Shown in pieces: positions 8,022 through 17,611 of a stretch of 36,845 nucleotides of DNA; the stretch's first letter is position 1; the number at the start of each line of letters is the position of its first letter. The stretch is from an uncultured Mycoplasmatota bacterium (GTDB taxonomy: Bacteria; Bacillota_I; Bacilli_A; RF39; UBA660): the NCBI GenBank assembly GCA_946498975.1, contig CAMMQC010000015.1:1-36845 (forward strand), read 5' to 3'. A program made the translations under genes and the position numbers. Under the pieces are notes generated by a model. It did no database searches. It was not told where the DNA came from and saw only the letters and a list, made by a program, of their open reading frames with translations.

Positions 8022-9201
8022 TATTTTTTAAATTTTCTTTTTCTAAGAATGAAGTAGTTGTCAAGTTACTATCAAAAAGGGAATCATAACGAAATATAGC
8101 AAAACCACTATAATTAGATAGTTCTCTACTTAGCATTACTTCTCTTGCAATGATATTATTATACTCTACCCATTCATTAACCCCTTCTTTAGCAAATTCG
8201 TCTATATTACCAGTTTTATAGAAAGCAAGAGCAGGTATTAATTCTATATCATTAGTAATTAAATTATTCCAAGACTTAACAGTATCTTCAAAAGGCTTAG
8301 TACTATTTAAAAATCCATAATATACTTGAGGCATTATATAATCAAGGTATCCTTCTTCTATACAAAACTTTCTTGTATCTACATAATTACTATTATAGTT
8401 ATTATCGATATTACCATCAGGAGAGATACCAAACAGAATAGATTTATCATAAGACTTTATAAGTTTATATGTTTTTTTAATCAAAGAACTAATGGTGTTT
8501 AATCTAAATTCTTGTAATGTTAAACTATTATTATCTTTATAAGCTTTTTCATAATCAGTACTATCTATATCATTACTCTTAGGATAAAAATAATCATCAA
8601 AGTGGATTCCATCTACATCATAATTTTTAATTATCTCTTCTATTCCATCAAGAATTAAGGATTCTACTTCACTACTAGCAGGATTATAGTAAATACCTAC
8701 ATTATCTATTACTTTAACTGAAGATGTATTTAATAGTTCATAAGCAGGATTATCTTTACTTATTATACTAGTATCAGTATCATTACTAATTCTATAAGGA
8801 TTAATCCAAGCATGAAGTTCTAAATCCTTTTGATGGGATTTTTTAATAAAGTATTTTAATATATCAAATGGTAGTTCATCTCCTTCAGTATTTACAACAC
8901 TTCTACTACTAGGAAATATAGATGATTTATAGATAGCATCACTAAAACTTCTTACTTGTAATATTATCATATTAAAACCAAAGTCTTTAACAGTATCTAG
9001 CATATTATCTATAGTATTTTTCATATCAGTAGCACTCTTACCTCTTAGGTTATTACCAAGTTCAATATAAGAGATAAACACCGCTCTTTTCTCAAGTATT
9101 TCTTTAGGACTATTTTCTTCTTTTAAAGTATCTTTAGGTACAAAGATATAGATTATAACTAATAAAAAAATGATAAGTAGTAAATAGTATTCTTTTTTCA
9201 T
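8011..9201 (-). CDS. Family-10 glycosylhydrolase-like protein (GHL10/YngK type), membrane-anchored
   Basis: The 396-residue protein has an uncleaved-looking N-terminal membrane segment (YYLLLIIFLLVIIYIFVP) and no lipobox Cys, so it is probably anchored outside the membrane. The rest matches the glycosyl-hydrolase-like 10 (DUF187, YngK/FenI) TIM-barrel family: RAVFISYIELG at the first strand, FNMIILQVRSFSDA, HAWINPYR, an IHFDDYFYPK loop with paired acids, FGISPDGN and YIMPQVYYGF. In the family the substrate is thought to be cell-wall or exopolysaccharide glycans, not well established. No clear Shine-Dalgarno precedes the ATG. Confidence 0.88.
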   Translation of the reverse strand: MKKEYYLLLIIFLLVIIYIFVPKDTLKEENSPKEILEKRAVFISYIELGNNLRGKSATDMKNTIDNMLDTVKDFGFNMIILQVRSFSDAIYKSSIFPSSRSVVNTEGDELPFDILKYFIKKSHQKDLELHAWINPYRISNDTDTSIISKDNPAYELLNTSSVKVIDNVGIYYNPASSEVESLILDGIEEIIKNYDVDGIHFDDYFYPKSNDIDSTDYEKAYKDNNSLTLQEFRLNTISSLIKKTYKLIKSYDKSILFGISPDGNIDNNYNSNYVDTRKFCIEEGYLDYIMPQVYYGFLNSTKPFEDTVKSWNNLITNDIELIPALAFYKTGNIDEFAKEGVNEWVEYNNIIAREVMLSRELSNYSGFAIFRYDSLFDSNLTTTSFLEKENLKNILS

Positions 9202-9241
9202 ATACTTATCATATTATTAAAGATATAAATATATTGTCTAA

Positions 9242-9889
9242 TTAAGAGATACAATCACTATTTTTTATAATAAATAGTTGATTATCTTTATAAAAAGCAT
9301 AAAACACATCATCTAATTTAACTTTTTTACTTTCTAGTAATTCATTAAGCCATTTTTCTTTTTTTCTTATTCTCTTTAATGTCATTTGTTGCACTTTACC
9401 ATCAAGTATTAAAGGCAATGGATATGGTCCACTATTATTAGCATCTTTAGTAAAGACTGATAGTTTACCACTAGTTTCAAGAATAGCATATTCTACTTCT
9501 TCTATACTCTTAACTTCTTTAGCACGTAACTGAGTAAGTAAATCTTCTAAGTTATATCTTTGCTTAATCATTTCTTTAAAATTTACTTTACCATTATCTA
9601 TGATAACAGAAGCATCACCATCTAACATACTTCTAAGTTTATCACTTTTTAATGAGACTTTAGCAAGTAGTATTTGTAATATTACTAAAACTACTATAGG
9701 TAAAAGCATTAAAAAGATATTAGTATTATATTTTTCAATACTTATCGCTGCTAGTTCTGCAATTAATATTGATACTATTAAATCTATTATACCAAGTTCT
9801 CCTACTTCTCTTTTACCCATAAAGCGATAAAAGAGAACAATTGCAAAATAAAAGAAAAGAGTTTTTAAAAGTATTAATAAGTAATCCAT
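9242..9889 (-). CDS. DUF421 (YetF-family) membrane protein
   Basis: The 215-residue protein has three N-terminal transmembrane helices containing the YRFMGKREVGELGIIDLIVSIL signature region of DUF421, followed by a cytoplasmic part of about 130 residues (typical YetF-C domain: DGDASVIIDNGKVNF, LRAKEVKSIEEVEYAILETSGKLSVF). The biochemical function of the family is unknown; several Bacillus members are sporulation-associated. It is the first gene after tmk and lies 40 bases upstream of the glycosylhydrolase-like gene. Confidence 0.88.
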   Translation of the reverse strand: MDYLLILLKTLFFYFAIVLFYRFMGKREVGELGIIDLIVSILIAELAAISIEKYNTNIFLMLLPIVVLVILQILLAKVSLKSDKLRSMLDGDASVIIDNGKVNFKEMIKQRYNLEDLLTQLRAKEVKSIEEVEYAILETSGKLSVFTKDANNSGPYPLPLILDGKVQQMTLKRIRKKEKWLNELLESKKVKLDDVFYAFYKDNQLFIIKNSDCIS

Positions 9890-9925
9890 ATAATCTCACC
9901 TACTAATAATATTTACAAAACTCTT

Positions 9926-10570
9926 TTATTTTATACCTTTAGTTTCTAAAAGTTCCATAATTTCTTCATGGATTTCATCTATAGTTTTCTCTTTATCTTC
10001 ATCAATACAATTAATTATATCCCAGTTATAAAGACCTGCTAGTTCAAGATATGACTCTAAGACTCTTTCTTGTTTAGAATCTTCGTTAGTTAACTCAAAA
10101 GATAATTGATTATTATATTTATAAGGCATATTAAGAAGAATTGTATAGTCTGGTTTAGGTAATTTTAAAAGCCAGTATTCTAGTTTATCTATCCACTGAT
10201 ACATATAGAATCTATCTTCACTATCATTATACTTACTACCTTGATTTGCCATATTGGAGCTAGTATAACGATTAATTACCACGATATAATCATCTTCCAA
10301 ATATTCCTCTATTTTTTTAATATTATATTTTCTATCTGCAGCAGTATACAAACAGACAAGTTCTGGGTCTAAGGAATCTATTCCTTCATTAAAATAATTA
10401 TTGTTACTTAAAAGACAGTCTTTAAAGATTCTACCAGTAGGAGTATCATACATAGGAAAAGAAAACTCTATAGACTTTATTCCCTTTTTATTTAAAGATT
10501 CTACTAATAATTTACTTTGAGTCTCTTTTCCACTACCTTCTATTCCTTCAATAACAATAATTTTGCCCAT
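9926..10570 (-). CDS. tmk: Thymidylate kinase
   Basis: Tmk phosphorylates dTMP to dTDP in the cytoplasm. The P-loop is GIEGSGKET near the N-terminus, followed by the family's base- and sugar-binding motifs including NRYTSSNMANQGSK (the DRY/R motif appears as NRY) and a LID region. The frame opens at a TTG, but AGGAG lies 8 bases before the ATG at 10570, giving 214 residues. The HD hydrolase gene ends 11 bases upstream. The Asn in place of Asp in the DR(Y/F) motif is a deviation also seen in phage-like and archaeal-like Tmk variants, so it may be a divergent member. Confidence 0.9.
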   Translation of the reverse strand: MGKIIVIEGIEGSGKETQSKLLVESLNKKGIKSIEFSFPMYDTPTGRIFKDCLLSNNNYFNEGIDSLDPELVCLYTAADRKYNIKKIEEYLEDDYIVVINRYTSSNMANQGSKYNDSEDRFYMYQWIDKLEYWLLKLPKPDYTILLNMPYKYNNQLSFELTNEDSKQERVLESYLELAGLYNWDIINCIDEDKEKTIDEIHEEIMELLETKGIK

Positions 10571-10581
10571 AATCAACTCTC

Positions 10582-11163
10582 CTATATTTCTATATTATTA
10601 TGTTCATCAAACGGTACTAACAAACATTTACGGCTTGCCAAAAAGTCACACATGTGGACAAAGTTCTGATACTTAGTATGAGGTTTCTCTAAGACTTCAT
10701 TACCATTATAATCAACCGTATAGTCTCCCATATGTGTTTTAATAGTATCACTTATAAAGGTTGCATCTTCTTTAGTCAAACCAACTTTCTCATAATTATC
10801 CATAACTACTTTAGAGGCGATTAAAGGATGATCAAAACGAGTATATCTCTCTTCAACAAGACCCTTTTTAAAACCATCATGTAATAAAAGTGCCATAAGC
10901 ATTAAATCTTGTTCACGAGAAGTATACTTCTTACCAATAGACAAATCTTGTAATAATTCATATCCTATTCTAATAGCAGCTTTAGTATGACGAAGAAGCC
11001 CTCCTTCACCTTGAGCATAACTAGGATGATATTTACCAGTTGATGCTGCAGGTTCCCTAAAGAAATAATCTGGTAATAATTCTATTAACTCACCAAGACT
11101 TTTCCTTAAAGATTCATCTTTAATATAATTTATTTCATCATAAAATATCTCTTTTTTATTCAT
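10582..11163 (-). CDS. HD-domain hydrolase
   Basis: The 193-residue protein is of the HD superfamily: GGLLRHTKAA gives the first metal His, LLLHDGFKKG supplies the HD pair, and DHPLIAS and THMGDYTVD provide further histidines. It is expected to be a metal-dependent phosphohydrolase acting on nucleotides or nucleic acid 3' ends; similar proteins occur in Gram-positive bacteria and phages, without an agreed substrate. It is the first gene of an operon with tmk and has a near-consensus promoter. AGAGG precedes the ATG. Confidence 0.85.
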   Translation of the reverse strand: MNKKEIFYDEINYIKDESLRKSLGELIELLPDYFFREPAASTGKYHPSYAQGEGGLLRHTKAAIRIGYELLQDLSIGKKYTSREQDLMLMALLLHDGFKKGLVEERYTRFDHPLIASKVVMDNYEKVGLTKEDATFISDTIKTHMGDYTVDYNGNEVLEKPHTKYQNFVHMCDFLASRKCLLVPFDEHNNIEI

Positions 11164-11182
11164 AAATACCTCTTTCTAGTCC

Positions 11183-11211
11183 ATTATACTCTATAAACGT
11201 TTGTTTGTAAA
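11183..11211 (-). promoter_or_regulatory. Promoter of the HD hydrolase-tmk operon
   Basis: TTTACA, 17 bases, perfect TATAAT on the minus strand, 20 bases before the HD hydrolase start. Confidence 0.75.
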
Positions 11212-11268
11212 TTGATTTCACTCAAAAAGCAGGATAAAATAATGAAAAAAAGTTACTACTCAGCCCTA

Positions 11269-11296
11269 AATAACGAATTTTAAGTAATTCGTTATT
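11269..11296 (+). terminator. Palindromic hairpin inside the IS remnant
   Basis: AATAACGAATT and its perfect complement are separated by six bases, with TTT following on the plus strand. It could act as a plus-strand terminator shielding the element or be part of its end structure. Confidence 0.45.
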
Positions 11297-11310
11297 TTTG
11301 TATGGTAAAA

Positions 11311-11490
11311 CTAGGCAAATAAAATCTTACCTTCAAATATTTGCCCTATACTTTTATAAACATCTTGTTTTCTTAGTTTAGAGGTTTTAATTATACTCAT
11401 AATGTTCCCAAATCTTTCTCCACCTCTACTACTTCTAAATCCACCAGACACTTTAGTTTTACTTTTAATCATTCTATTCCAAGTTTGTTT
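11311..11490 (-). pseudogene. IS66-like transposase, C-terminal fragment
   Basis: The minus-strand reading gives 59 residues with KTKVSGGFRSSRGGERF and IMSIIKTSKLRKQDVYKSIG, which resembles the IS66 transposase C-terminus (its KQKxSGxFRSxxGA...SxxxTxRKQ pattern). Just upstream a second frame starting at an ATG near 11549 reads MGKVNNKRFN and stops, so the gene is frameshifted as well as truncated. Only the last ~15% of a transposase of this family is left. Confidence 0.6.
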
Positions 11491-11630
11491 AAGATAAAAT
11501 TTATCTCTCTTGTATTTAAATTGAATCTTTTATTATTTACTTTTCCCATTTTTACACCCTCTATTCTACTTATTTAGAATATCATAGGTAATTAACTTTT
11601 TTCCAGTATAATCAGTTTTTTTGCTCAAAA

Positions 11631-11668
11631 AAGCCCTAGAACCTTTATATATTAAAGATTCTAGAGCT
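11631..11668 (-). terminator. Hairpin downstream of hemW
   Basis: A 17-bp stem with two mismatches (AAGCCCTAGAACCTTTA against its partner) and a four-base loop, followed by TTTTTTG on the minus strand. It lies inside the right end of the IS remnant and probably now terminates hemW transcripts. Confidence 0.6.
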
Positions 11669-11709
11669 TTTTAACTTTTTTCATTATTTTATCCTGATAA
11701 TAGTTAATG

Positions 11710-12810
11710 TTATTTAACCATTATTTTACATATTATTTCATCTAAAACATAAAAATAATCTTCACATACTCTTAAATATCTATTATCTTCTTCTAAAATA
11801 TTACTGTTAACCAATTCTTTATAATTAAATATATCATCTATATTAGTTTTATATTTATATTTAAATATCTCTTTATCTATTCCTTTATTAGTTCTTAGAT
11901 TTAACATAACTTCATAAAACATTTTATCTTTAATAGTAACTATCTCTTTATCTAAAATAGTCTTACCATTAATATAATTAGTAATACTTCTAGTATTAGT
12001 ATATCTAATATTATCTATATAACCACTAGCTCCTACTCCAAAGCCATAATACTCACAGTTATTCCAATATTTTAAGTTATGTTTAGATTGATATCCTTCT
12101 TTAGAAAAGTTAGATATTTCATAATGAATATAATTATTATTCTTTAATATAGAAGATATCATATCATACATATCTCTATCTATTGACTTATCTATATTCT
12201 TAATACCTTTTATTTTTAATTTAGTATTATCTTCTATAATTAAAGAATAAGTAGATATATGAGGAACGTCTAATGATAATAAAAATGTTAAATCTTCTTT
12301 TAAATCTTCTATTGTCTCTCCTTTAATTGCATATATTAAATCTACATTTATATTAGTAATACCTTCTTCTTTTAAGTTATTAATACAACTAATAACACTA
12401 TCTTTACTAGTTCTTCTTTCAAGTACATCTTGTAATTTACTATTAATAGTTTCAACTCCAAGACTAACTCTATTAATATCATATTTTTTTAATAACTTTA
12501 TCTTATCTAACGAAAGACTATCAGGATTCGCTTCTATAGTAATCTCACAATCTTTACTTAACTTAAATATCTTCAAAATACTAAACAACTTCTCTAATTC
12601 ACATAAACTTAAACTACTAGGAGTACCTCCTCCTATATATAAAGATGTAATACATTCTCCTTTATATTTAGATTTTATTTCTTTATCTAGAACCTCTAAA
12701 TATCTATTAACATATTCTTTATTATAAAATACTTTACAAAAATCACAGTAAGAACAAATATAATTACAAAAAGGTATATGAATATAAACTGCATCTGTTT
12801 TTTCTATCAT
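11710..12810 (-). CDS. hemW: Radical SAM heme chaperone HemW
   Basis: HemW (formerly called HemN-like) is a heme-binding radical SAM protein thought to deliver heme to respiratory proteins. The 366 residues open with AVYIHIPFCNYICSYCDFC: the [4Fe-4S] ligands are Cys15, Cys19 and Cys22 with an extra Cys25, the HemW signature (true HemN oxidases differ). GGGTPSSL and EANPDS SAM-binding motifs and the C-terminal GFGVGASGY region follow. tgt ends 16 bases upstream, so the two are probably co-transcribed. Whether this organism makes heme is not visible here. Confidence 0.92.
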   Translation of the reverse strand: MIEKTDAVYIHIPFCNYICSYCDFCKVFYNKEYVNRYLEVLDKEIKSKYKGECITSLYIGGGTPSSLSLCELEKLFSILKIFKLSKDCEITIEANPDSLSLDKIKLLKKYDINRVSLGVETINSKLQDVLERRTSKDSVISCINNLKEEGITNINVDLIYAIKGETIEDLKEDLTFLLSLDVPHISTYSLIIEDNTKLKIKGIKNIDKSIDRDMYDMISSILKNNNYIHYEISNFSKEGYQSKHNLKYWNNCEYYGFGVGASGYIDNIRYTNTRSITNYINGKTILDKEIVTIKDKMFYEVMLNLRTNKGIDKEIFKYKYKTNIDDIFNYKELVNSNILEEDNRYLRVCEDYFYVLDEIICKIMVK

Positions 12811-12826
12811 AATTAAGCTCCTAAAG

Positions 12827-13951
<1,125 letters not shown>

Positions 13952-13967
13952 CTACAGAAAAAGAAGC

Positions 13968-15245
13968 CTAACCTCTTCTTCTTTTTTGATATGCTGTTGG
14001 ATCTTTAGCAAGTGTTTCATTCATATTATTATTAATATCATAAACTACACCATCATGCAATAACCCGTCCCTATCATAATAATAAAATGTTTCATTATCT
14101 TTTAATCCTATAATAGCAGAACCAATAGCACTAGTTACTTCTACATAACTATGTGTATCTTCACTAGATAAAGCTTTATTTATTACTTCAAATCTTATAT
14201 TTTGGATTTTCCCATCTTCAAAAGTCATAATACTTACTTTACTTCCAATACCAACTGTATCATTAGAATGTGATGTTATAATTCTAACTTTATTTAATAA
14301 TCTATTAAGTTTATCCAATCTCGTTCTAACACTATAAATATTATAATAAACACTAGGAACTTTAGTAACATTACTATTGTCTATCTCTATAATAGTACCA
14401 AAATATCGAGCTTTTTTTGTTTTTCCCTCTTCTTTATATGTATATATTTCTTCAATTCTATCGCCTATTTTTTTTGCAAATAATCTGCTCGCAAGTTTAC
14501 TACTAGCTTTTATTTCAGTTTTAGGATTAACAACATCTTCATCTACAATCCTAAATTCTTTAATAGTATCTTCACCATCTATTAATTTAATAATAGACCC
14601 AGGCATTATTCTTTTTTCATATTTTTTAAATTTTAATAAAGCATTAACTAAACGCTTTTTTTCTTCCTGTAATAAATTATATTGGCTTAAGGTAATTTCA
14701 TTCTCTTTACAGTCAATATCTTCTTTTACTATCTTTCTAGTTGCAAGTCTTTCTGACATAGGTCTAGAAATAATAAAATCTACATCATTTTTTGTCTTTC
14801 TAAATACTTTTAAAACTTTTCCAGTAATAGTTAAGGTATCTTTTATACCTCTTACTTTAACAGAATATCGAAAATTATCTCCTTCTTTTTTACCTTTCAC
14901 ACTGCTACCAAGTAAACCTTTAACACTAACATAACCGTTATCTTGATTAAATGAATCACTCTTAAGACCTATTTCGTTCTCTGCTAAGGTATATATTTCT
15001 TCAACATTTTCTTTATCAAACCTAATCTTAAATTTAGTACCATAATCTATAATTGTATCATCTGCTCTTTTAACAAGTTCACTTTCTTCAAGTATTCTAC
15101 GTAAATATTCTATCTGTTCTTCTTTCTTCCTTCTATCATTACGTGATGTTACCTCATCAAAGTAAACAGTAGCATTATCTATATCTTCTTCCAACTCTTT
15201 AATTTTATCTCTCAAAGCTTTAACTTGTTCTGGTATTAATATCAT
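13968..15245 (-). CDS. Protein with three tandem GreA-like units
   Basis: The 425 residues look like three copies of a helical segment plus a GreA/GreB C-terminal (FKBP-like) domain. Unit 1: coiled coil at about 5-60, domain 64-147 ending GLLGSSVKGKKEGDNF. Unit 2: helix 183-212, domain 212-289 with SKLASRLFAKKIGDRI. Unit 3: helix 303-322, domain 328-405 with VGIGSKVSI, SAIGSAIIGLKDNETF. In GreA the same place reads S(P)xGxALxGkkxGD. GreA stimulates RNA polymerase to cleave backtracked transcripts, using two acids at its coiled-coil tip; equivalent acids are not certain here, so the activity is open. It is first after a good promoter and lies 25 bases before tgt. No ordinary GreA of this size (about 158 residues) has three units. 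Confidence 0.6.
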   Translation of the reverse strand: MILIPEQVKALRDKIKELEEDIDNATVYFDEVTSRNDRRKKEEQIEYLRRILEESELVKRADDTIIDYGTKFKIRFDKENVEEIYTLAENEIGLKSDSFNQDNGYVSVKGLLGSSVKGKKEGDNFRYSVKVRGIKDTLTITGKVLKVFRKTKNDVDFIISRPMSERLATRKIVKEDIDCKENEITLSQYNLLQEEKKRLVNALLKFKKYEKRIMPGSIIKLIDGEDTIKEFRIVDEDVVNPKTEIKASSKLASRLFAKKIGDRIEEIYTYKEEGKTKKARYFGTIIEIDNSNVTKVPSVYYNIYSVRTRLDKLNRLLNKVRIITSHSNDTVGIGSKVSIMTFEDGKIQNIRFEVINKALSSEDTHSYVEVTSAIGSAIIGLKDNETFYYYDRDGLLHDGVVYDINNNMNETLAKDPTAYQKRRRG

Positions 15246-15272
15246 ATAAATTCCCCCTTTAATGACTAGATT

Positions 15273-15301
15273 ATGATACCATAGAAAAGCTTATAAGTAA
15301 A
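15273..15301 (-). promoter_or_regulatory. Promoter of the triple GreA-like gene
   Basis: TTTACT, 17 bases, TATCAT on the minus strand, 27 bases before the start, with AAAGGGGGA as the ribosome binding site. Confidence 0.6.
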
Positions 15302-15304
15302 GAA

Positions 15305-15724
15305 TTATTTACTTCTTCTATTTTCATTTATATAGTCATAACTCTTTGACTCTACAAATATTAATCTCCTCTTAGCATCCATTACCTTTTTCTGAAGTTC
15401 TAAAGACATCTCTTTTAGAGTTTTTTCTAAAAGGTAAGCTCTATATTTATTTTTAACTAATTGTCTGAATTTCTCTATTTCATTTAAGGCCTCATGATAA
15501 GCAGTACCTGTATCATCATCACTATTTAAATAGAAGTTTACCATCTTTAATAGTTTTAAATATTTTTTATAGACTTTATTACTAATAAACACTTTTTGTA
15601 AATCCAAACTATATATAAATACTTTATTATCATGAGATTTAATAGTTAGCTCTTTTCCTAAAGTTAAATCTCCATTATAAGTAAAACTCTTTTCTATTAT
15701 TAAATAATTATTCACCTGAATCAT
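15305..15724 (-). CDS. Hypothetical protein downstream of trmD
   Basis: The 139-residue protein of unknown family has a beta-rich first 50 residues (NYLIIEKSF, KVFIYSLDLQKVF) and two long charged helices in the rest, probably a coiled coil. There is no signal peptide. Its start overlaps the end of trmD by 17 bases, so it is coupled to the ribosome-maturation operon rimM-trmD. In most Firmicutes rplS follows trmD; here this unknown gene takes that place. Confidence 0.72.
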   Translation of the reverse strand: MIQVNNYLIIEKSFTYNGDLTLGKELTIKSHDNKVFIYSLDLQKVFISNKVYKKYLKLLKMVNFYLNSDDDTGTAYHEALNEIEKFRQLVKNKYRAYLLEKTLKEMSLELQKKVMDAKRRLIFVESKSYDYINENRRSK

Positions 15725-16388
15725 CTCCTTTTAATAGGTCAGGCCTATTATTTTCTGTTAGTTTAATTTGTTGTTCCCTTCTCCATTTATCTATCTTTTC
15801 ATGATCTCCATTAACCAAGACATCAGGAACACTTAAACCTTCATAAATTCTAGGTTTTGTATAAGTTGGATAGTCTAACAAATTATCAGAAAATGATTCG
15901 TTTTCATAACTTTCTTTTCTAATAACACCATCTATTAATCTTGTAATAGAATCTATTAAGACCATACAAGGTATTTCTCCCCCTGTTAGGATATAGTCTC
16001 CAATAGATATTTCCATATCACAAATAGTTTTAATTCTCTCATCAAATCCTTCATAATGGCCACAGATAATAATTAAATGTTTTTCATTAGATAAATCTAA
16101 AGCGATAGACTGTTTATATAACTTACCACTAGGAGTTAATAATATTACTTTAGAATTATCACTTCTTAAAGTTTTAACGGCATCAAATATAGGTTGACAC
16201 ATTAAAACCATACCAGCTCCTCCTCCATAAGGAGTATCATCTACTTTTTTATGAGTGTCATTACTATAATCTCTAATATTATGGACATTAATTTCTACTA
16301 AATTATTACTAATTGCTCTTTTAATAATAGATTCATCAAATACACTATTAAACATATCAGGAAATAAGGTTAATACATCTATTTTCAT
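15708..16388 (-). CDS. trmD: tRNA (guanine-37-N1)-methyltransferase
   Basis: TrmD methylates G37 next to the anticodon to prevent frameshifting. The 226 residues start MKIDVLTLFPDMF and contain DTPYGGGAGMVL, the SAM-binding trefoil-knot motifs GHYEGFDERI and SIGDYILTGGE, and RPDLL near the end (family: NRPDLL). Length is usual for the family. It lies 9 bases after rimM, as in most bacteria. Confidence 0.97.
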   Translation of the reverse strand: MKIDVLTLFPDMFNSVFDESIIKRAISNNLVEINVHNIRDYSNDTHKKVDDTPYGGGAGMVLMCQPIFDAVKTLRSDNSKVILLTPSGKLYKQSIALDLSNEKHLIIICGHYEGFDERIKTICDMEISIGDYILTGGEIPCMVLIDSITRLIDGVIRKESYENESFSDNLLDYPTYTKPRIYEGLSVPDVLVNGDHEKIDKWRREQQIKLTENNRPDLLKGDDSGE

Positions 16389-16397
16389 GATTTCCTC

Positions 16398-16877
16398 CTA
16401 TAGAAGTTTAACTATAACTTCTTTTTTATTACTATCTATTTTTACAAACTCTTTATGATAAGGAACTAATACTTCATTGTTATTTATTAATAATCTAAGT
16501 ATCTTATAATTATTACCAGTCTCTTCTATATCAAGAATCTTACCATCTATATTATCAGTAGTTTTAACTTTATAGGTTATAAGTTCACTATCTAAGATAT
16601 CTTCATTATTAAGATTAATATCTTCTTTAGATTTATATACTTTCTTACCCTTCAAGAATAATACTTCATTTATATTATTAAGCCCCTCAAAAGTAACCAT
16701 ATCATAGTCTTTATGAACTCTATAACTAGTTATTTCATAAGATTTATCATCTATAATTAAATTACTTCCTATTTTAAATATCTCATTTTTTTGCTTAGTA
16801 GTTAAGTTATCTTTAATCCTAAGTTCTCCTTTAATACCATGAGTATTAACTATTTTACCTATATATAATTTATTCAT
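16398..16877 (-). CDS. rimM: 16S rRNA processing protein RimM
   Basis: RimM binds S19 and assists 30S head maturation. The protein has the N-terminal beta-barrel signature YIGKIVNTHGIKGELRI and a PRC-barrel C-terminal domain (ITYKVKTTDNIDGKIL...VLVPYHKEFVKID). The frame extends six codons upstream (MKWIKL), but the internal ATG at 16877 fits the family N-terminus and overlaps the stop of the methyltransferase upstream, giving 159 residues by translational coupling. It precedes trmD by 9 bases. Confidence 0.93.
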   Translation of the reverse strand: MNKLYIGKIVNTHGIKGELRIKDNLTTKQKNEIFKIGSNLIIDDKSYEITSYRVHKDYDMVTFEGLNNINEVLFLKGKKVYKSKEDINLNNEDILDSELITYKVKTTDNIDGKILDIEETGNNYKILRLLINNNEVLVPYHKEFVKIDSNKKEVIVKLL

Positions 16878-17610
16878 TAGCTTTATCCATTTCATAAAGT
16901 ATTATACTAGTAGCAACTGCAACATTAAGGCTTTCTACTACATCATTCATTGGTATATAGATAAATTTATCACTTTGTTCTAAATACTTAGGATTAACAC
17001 CATTACCTTCATTACCTATTATAAGGGCAAAGGTTTCTTTTTCATCTTGAGATAAGTTCTTTACTTCTTCACCATACTTAACATTAGTTGCAAATACTGG
17101 TATTTTTAACTTCTTTAAAATAGGAATTAATTTATCAATAGAATAGAAGACTATTGGTACATGAAATAACATTCCCTGTGTCGCTCTAACTACTTTAGGA
17201 GAATAAACATCTACCGTATTATCTCCTATTACGATAGTATCTATATTGAAAGCAACTGCACTTCTAATAATAGTACCCATATTACCAGGATCTTGTATTT
17301 CATCTAATATTAAGATTCTCTTACCTATTGTTGTATCTATTATCTTCTCACATAACCCTATCATCTTAGGAGGAGAATTTAAAGTACTTATCTTCTTTAA
17401 GACTTCTCTACTAACTTCAAGTTGTTCTACATCTAGTGGTAATACCTCTCCTTCTTCTAATAGGATTTCTTTTAAAACACCAGCTTTATATGCTTCTAAT
17501 ACTAAATGTTCTCCTTCTACCATAAACTCATTATTTAAATCACGATACTTCTTCTTCTGTAATTTATAATAGTACTTAACTTTATCATTATCTAAACTAG
17601 TTATAACCAT
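16870..17610 (-). CDS. SpoU/TrmH-family RNA 2'-O-methyltransferase
   Basis: This SPOUT-class methyltransferase probably modifies 23S rRNA or tRNA ribose. An N-terminal substrate-binding domain (NEFMVEGEHLVLEAY) is followed by the knot motifs: ILDEIQDPGNMGTIIRSA (motif 1), ALIIGNEGNGV (motif 2) and IPMNDVVESLNVAVATSI (motif 3). It resembles the YsgA/RlmB-like group rather than TrmL. The first ATG of the frame is inside the ribosome binding site GAGGAG; translation should start at the ATG at 17610 (246 residues). It overlaps rimM at its end and follows the YgjP gene directly. Confidence 0.9.
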   Translation of the reverse strand: MVITSLDNDKVKYYYKLQKKKYRDLNNEFMVEGEHLVLEAYKAGVLKEILLEEGEVLPLDVEQLEVSREVLKKISTLNSPPKMIGLCEKIIDTTIGKRILILDEIQDPGNMGTIIRSAVAFNIDTIVIGDNTVDVYSPKVVRATQGMLFHVPIVFYSIDKLIPILKKLKIPVFATNVKYGEEVKNLSQDEKETFALIIGNEGNGVNPKYLEQSDKFIYIPMNDVVESLNVAVATSIILYEMDKANE

Positions 17611-17611
17611 A

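Larger units (their letters stand above)
11230..11696. mobile_element. Remnant of an IS66-like element with terminal inverted repeats
   Basis: The 467-bp segment is bounded by CAGGATAAAATAATG plus A-run and GTTA at 11230-11255 and its inverted copy at 11671-11696, differing only by one A in the run. It encloses a decayed transposase end and two internal hairpins. No 8-bp flanking duplication is evident (CAAAAAGC against GATAATAG on the flanks), so it either decayed or moved by another element's transposase. This accounts for nearly all of the 546 bases between the HD hydrolase and hemW. Confidence 0.6.

Noticed and set aside
9600-9830. Plus-strand open frame of 76 codons
   Set aside because: Lies inside the DUF421 gene on the opposite strand; low-complexity translation.
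14377-14934. Plus-strand open frame of 185 codons
   Set aside because: Antisense to the triple GreA-like gene, whose protein is coherent in three repeats; the plus frame has no motif.
17246-17569. Plus-strand open frame of 107 codons
   Set aside because: Antisense to the SpoU-type methyltransferase with clear motifs.
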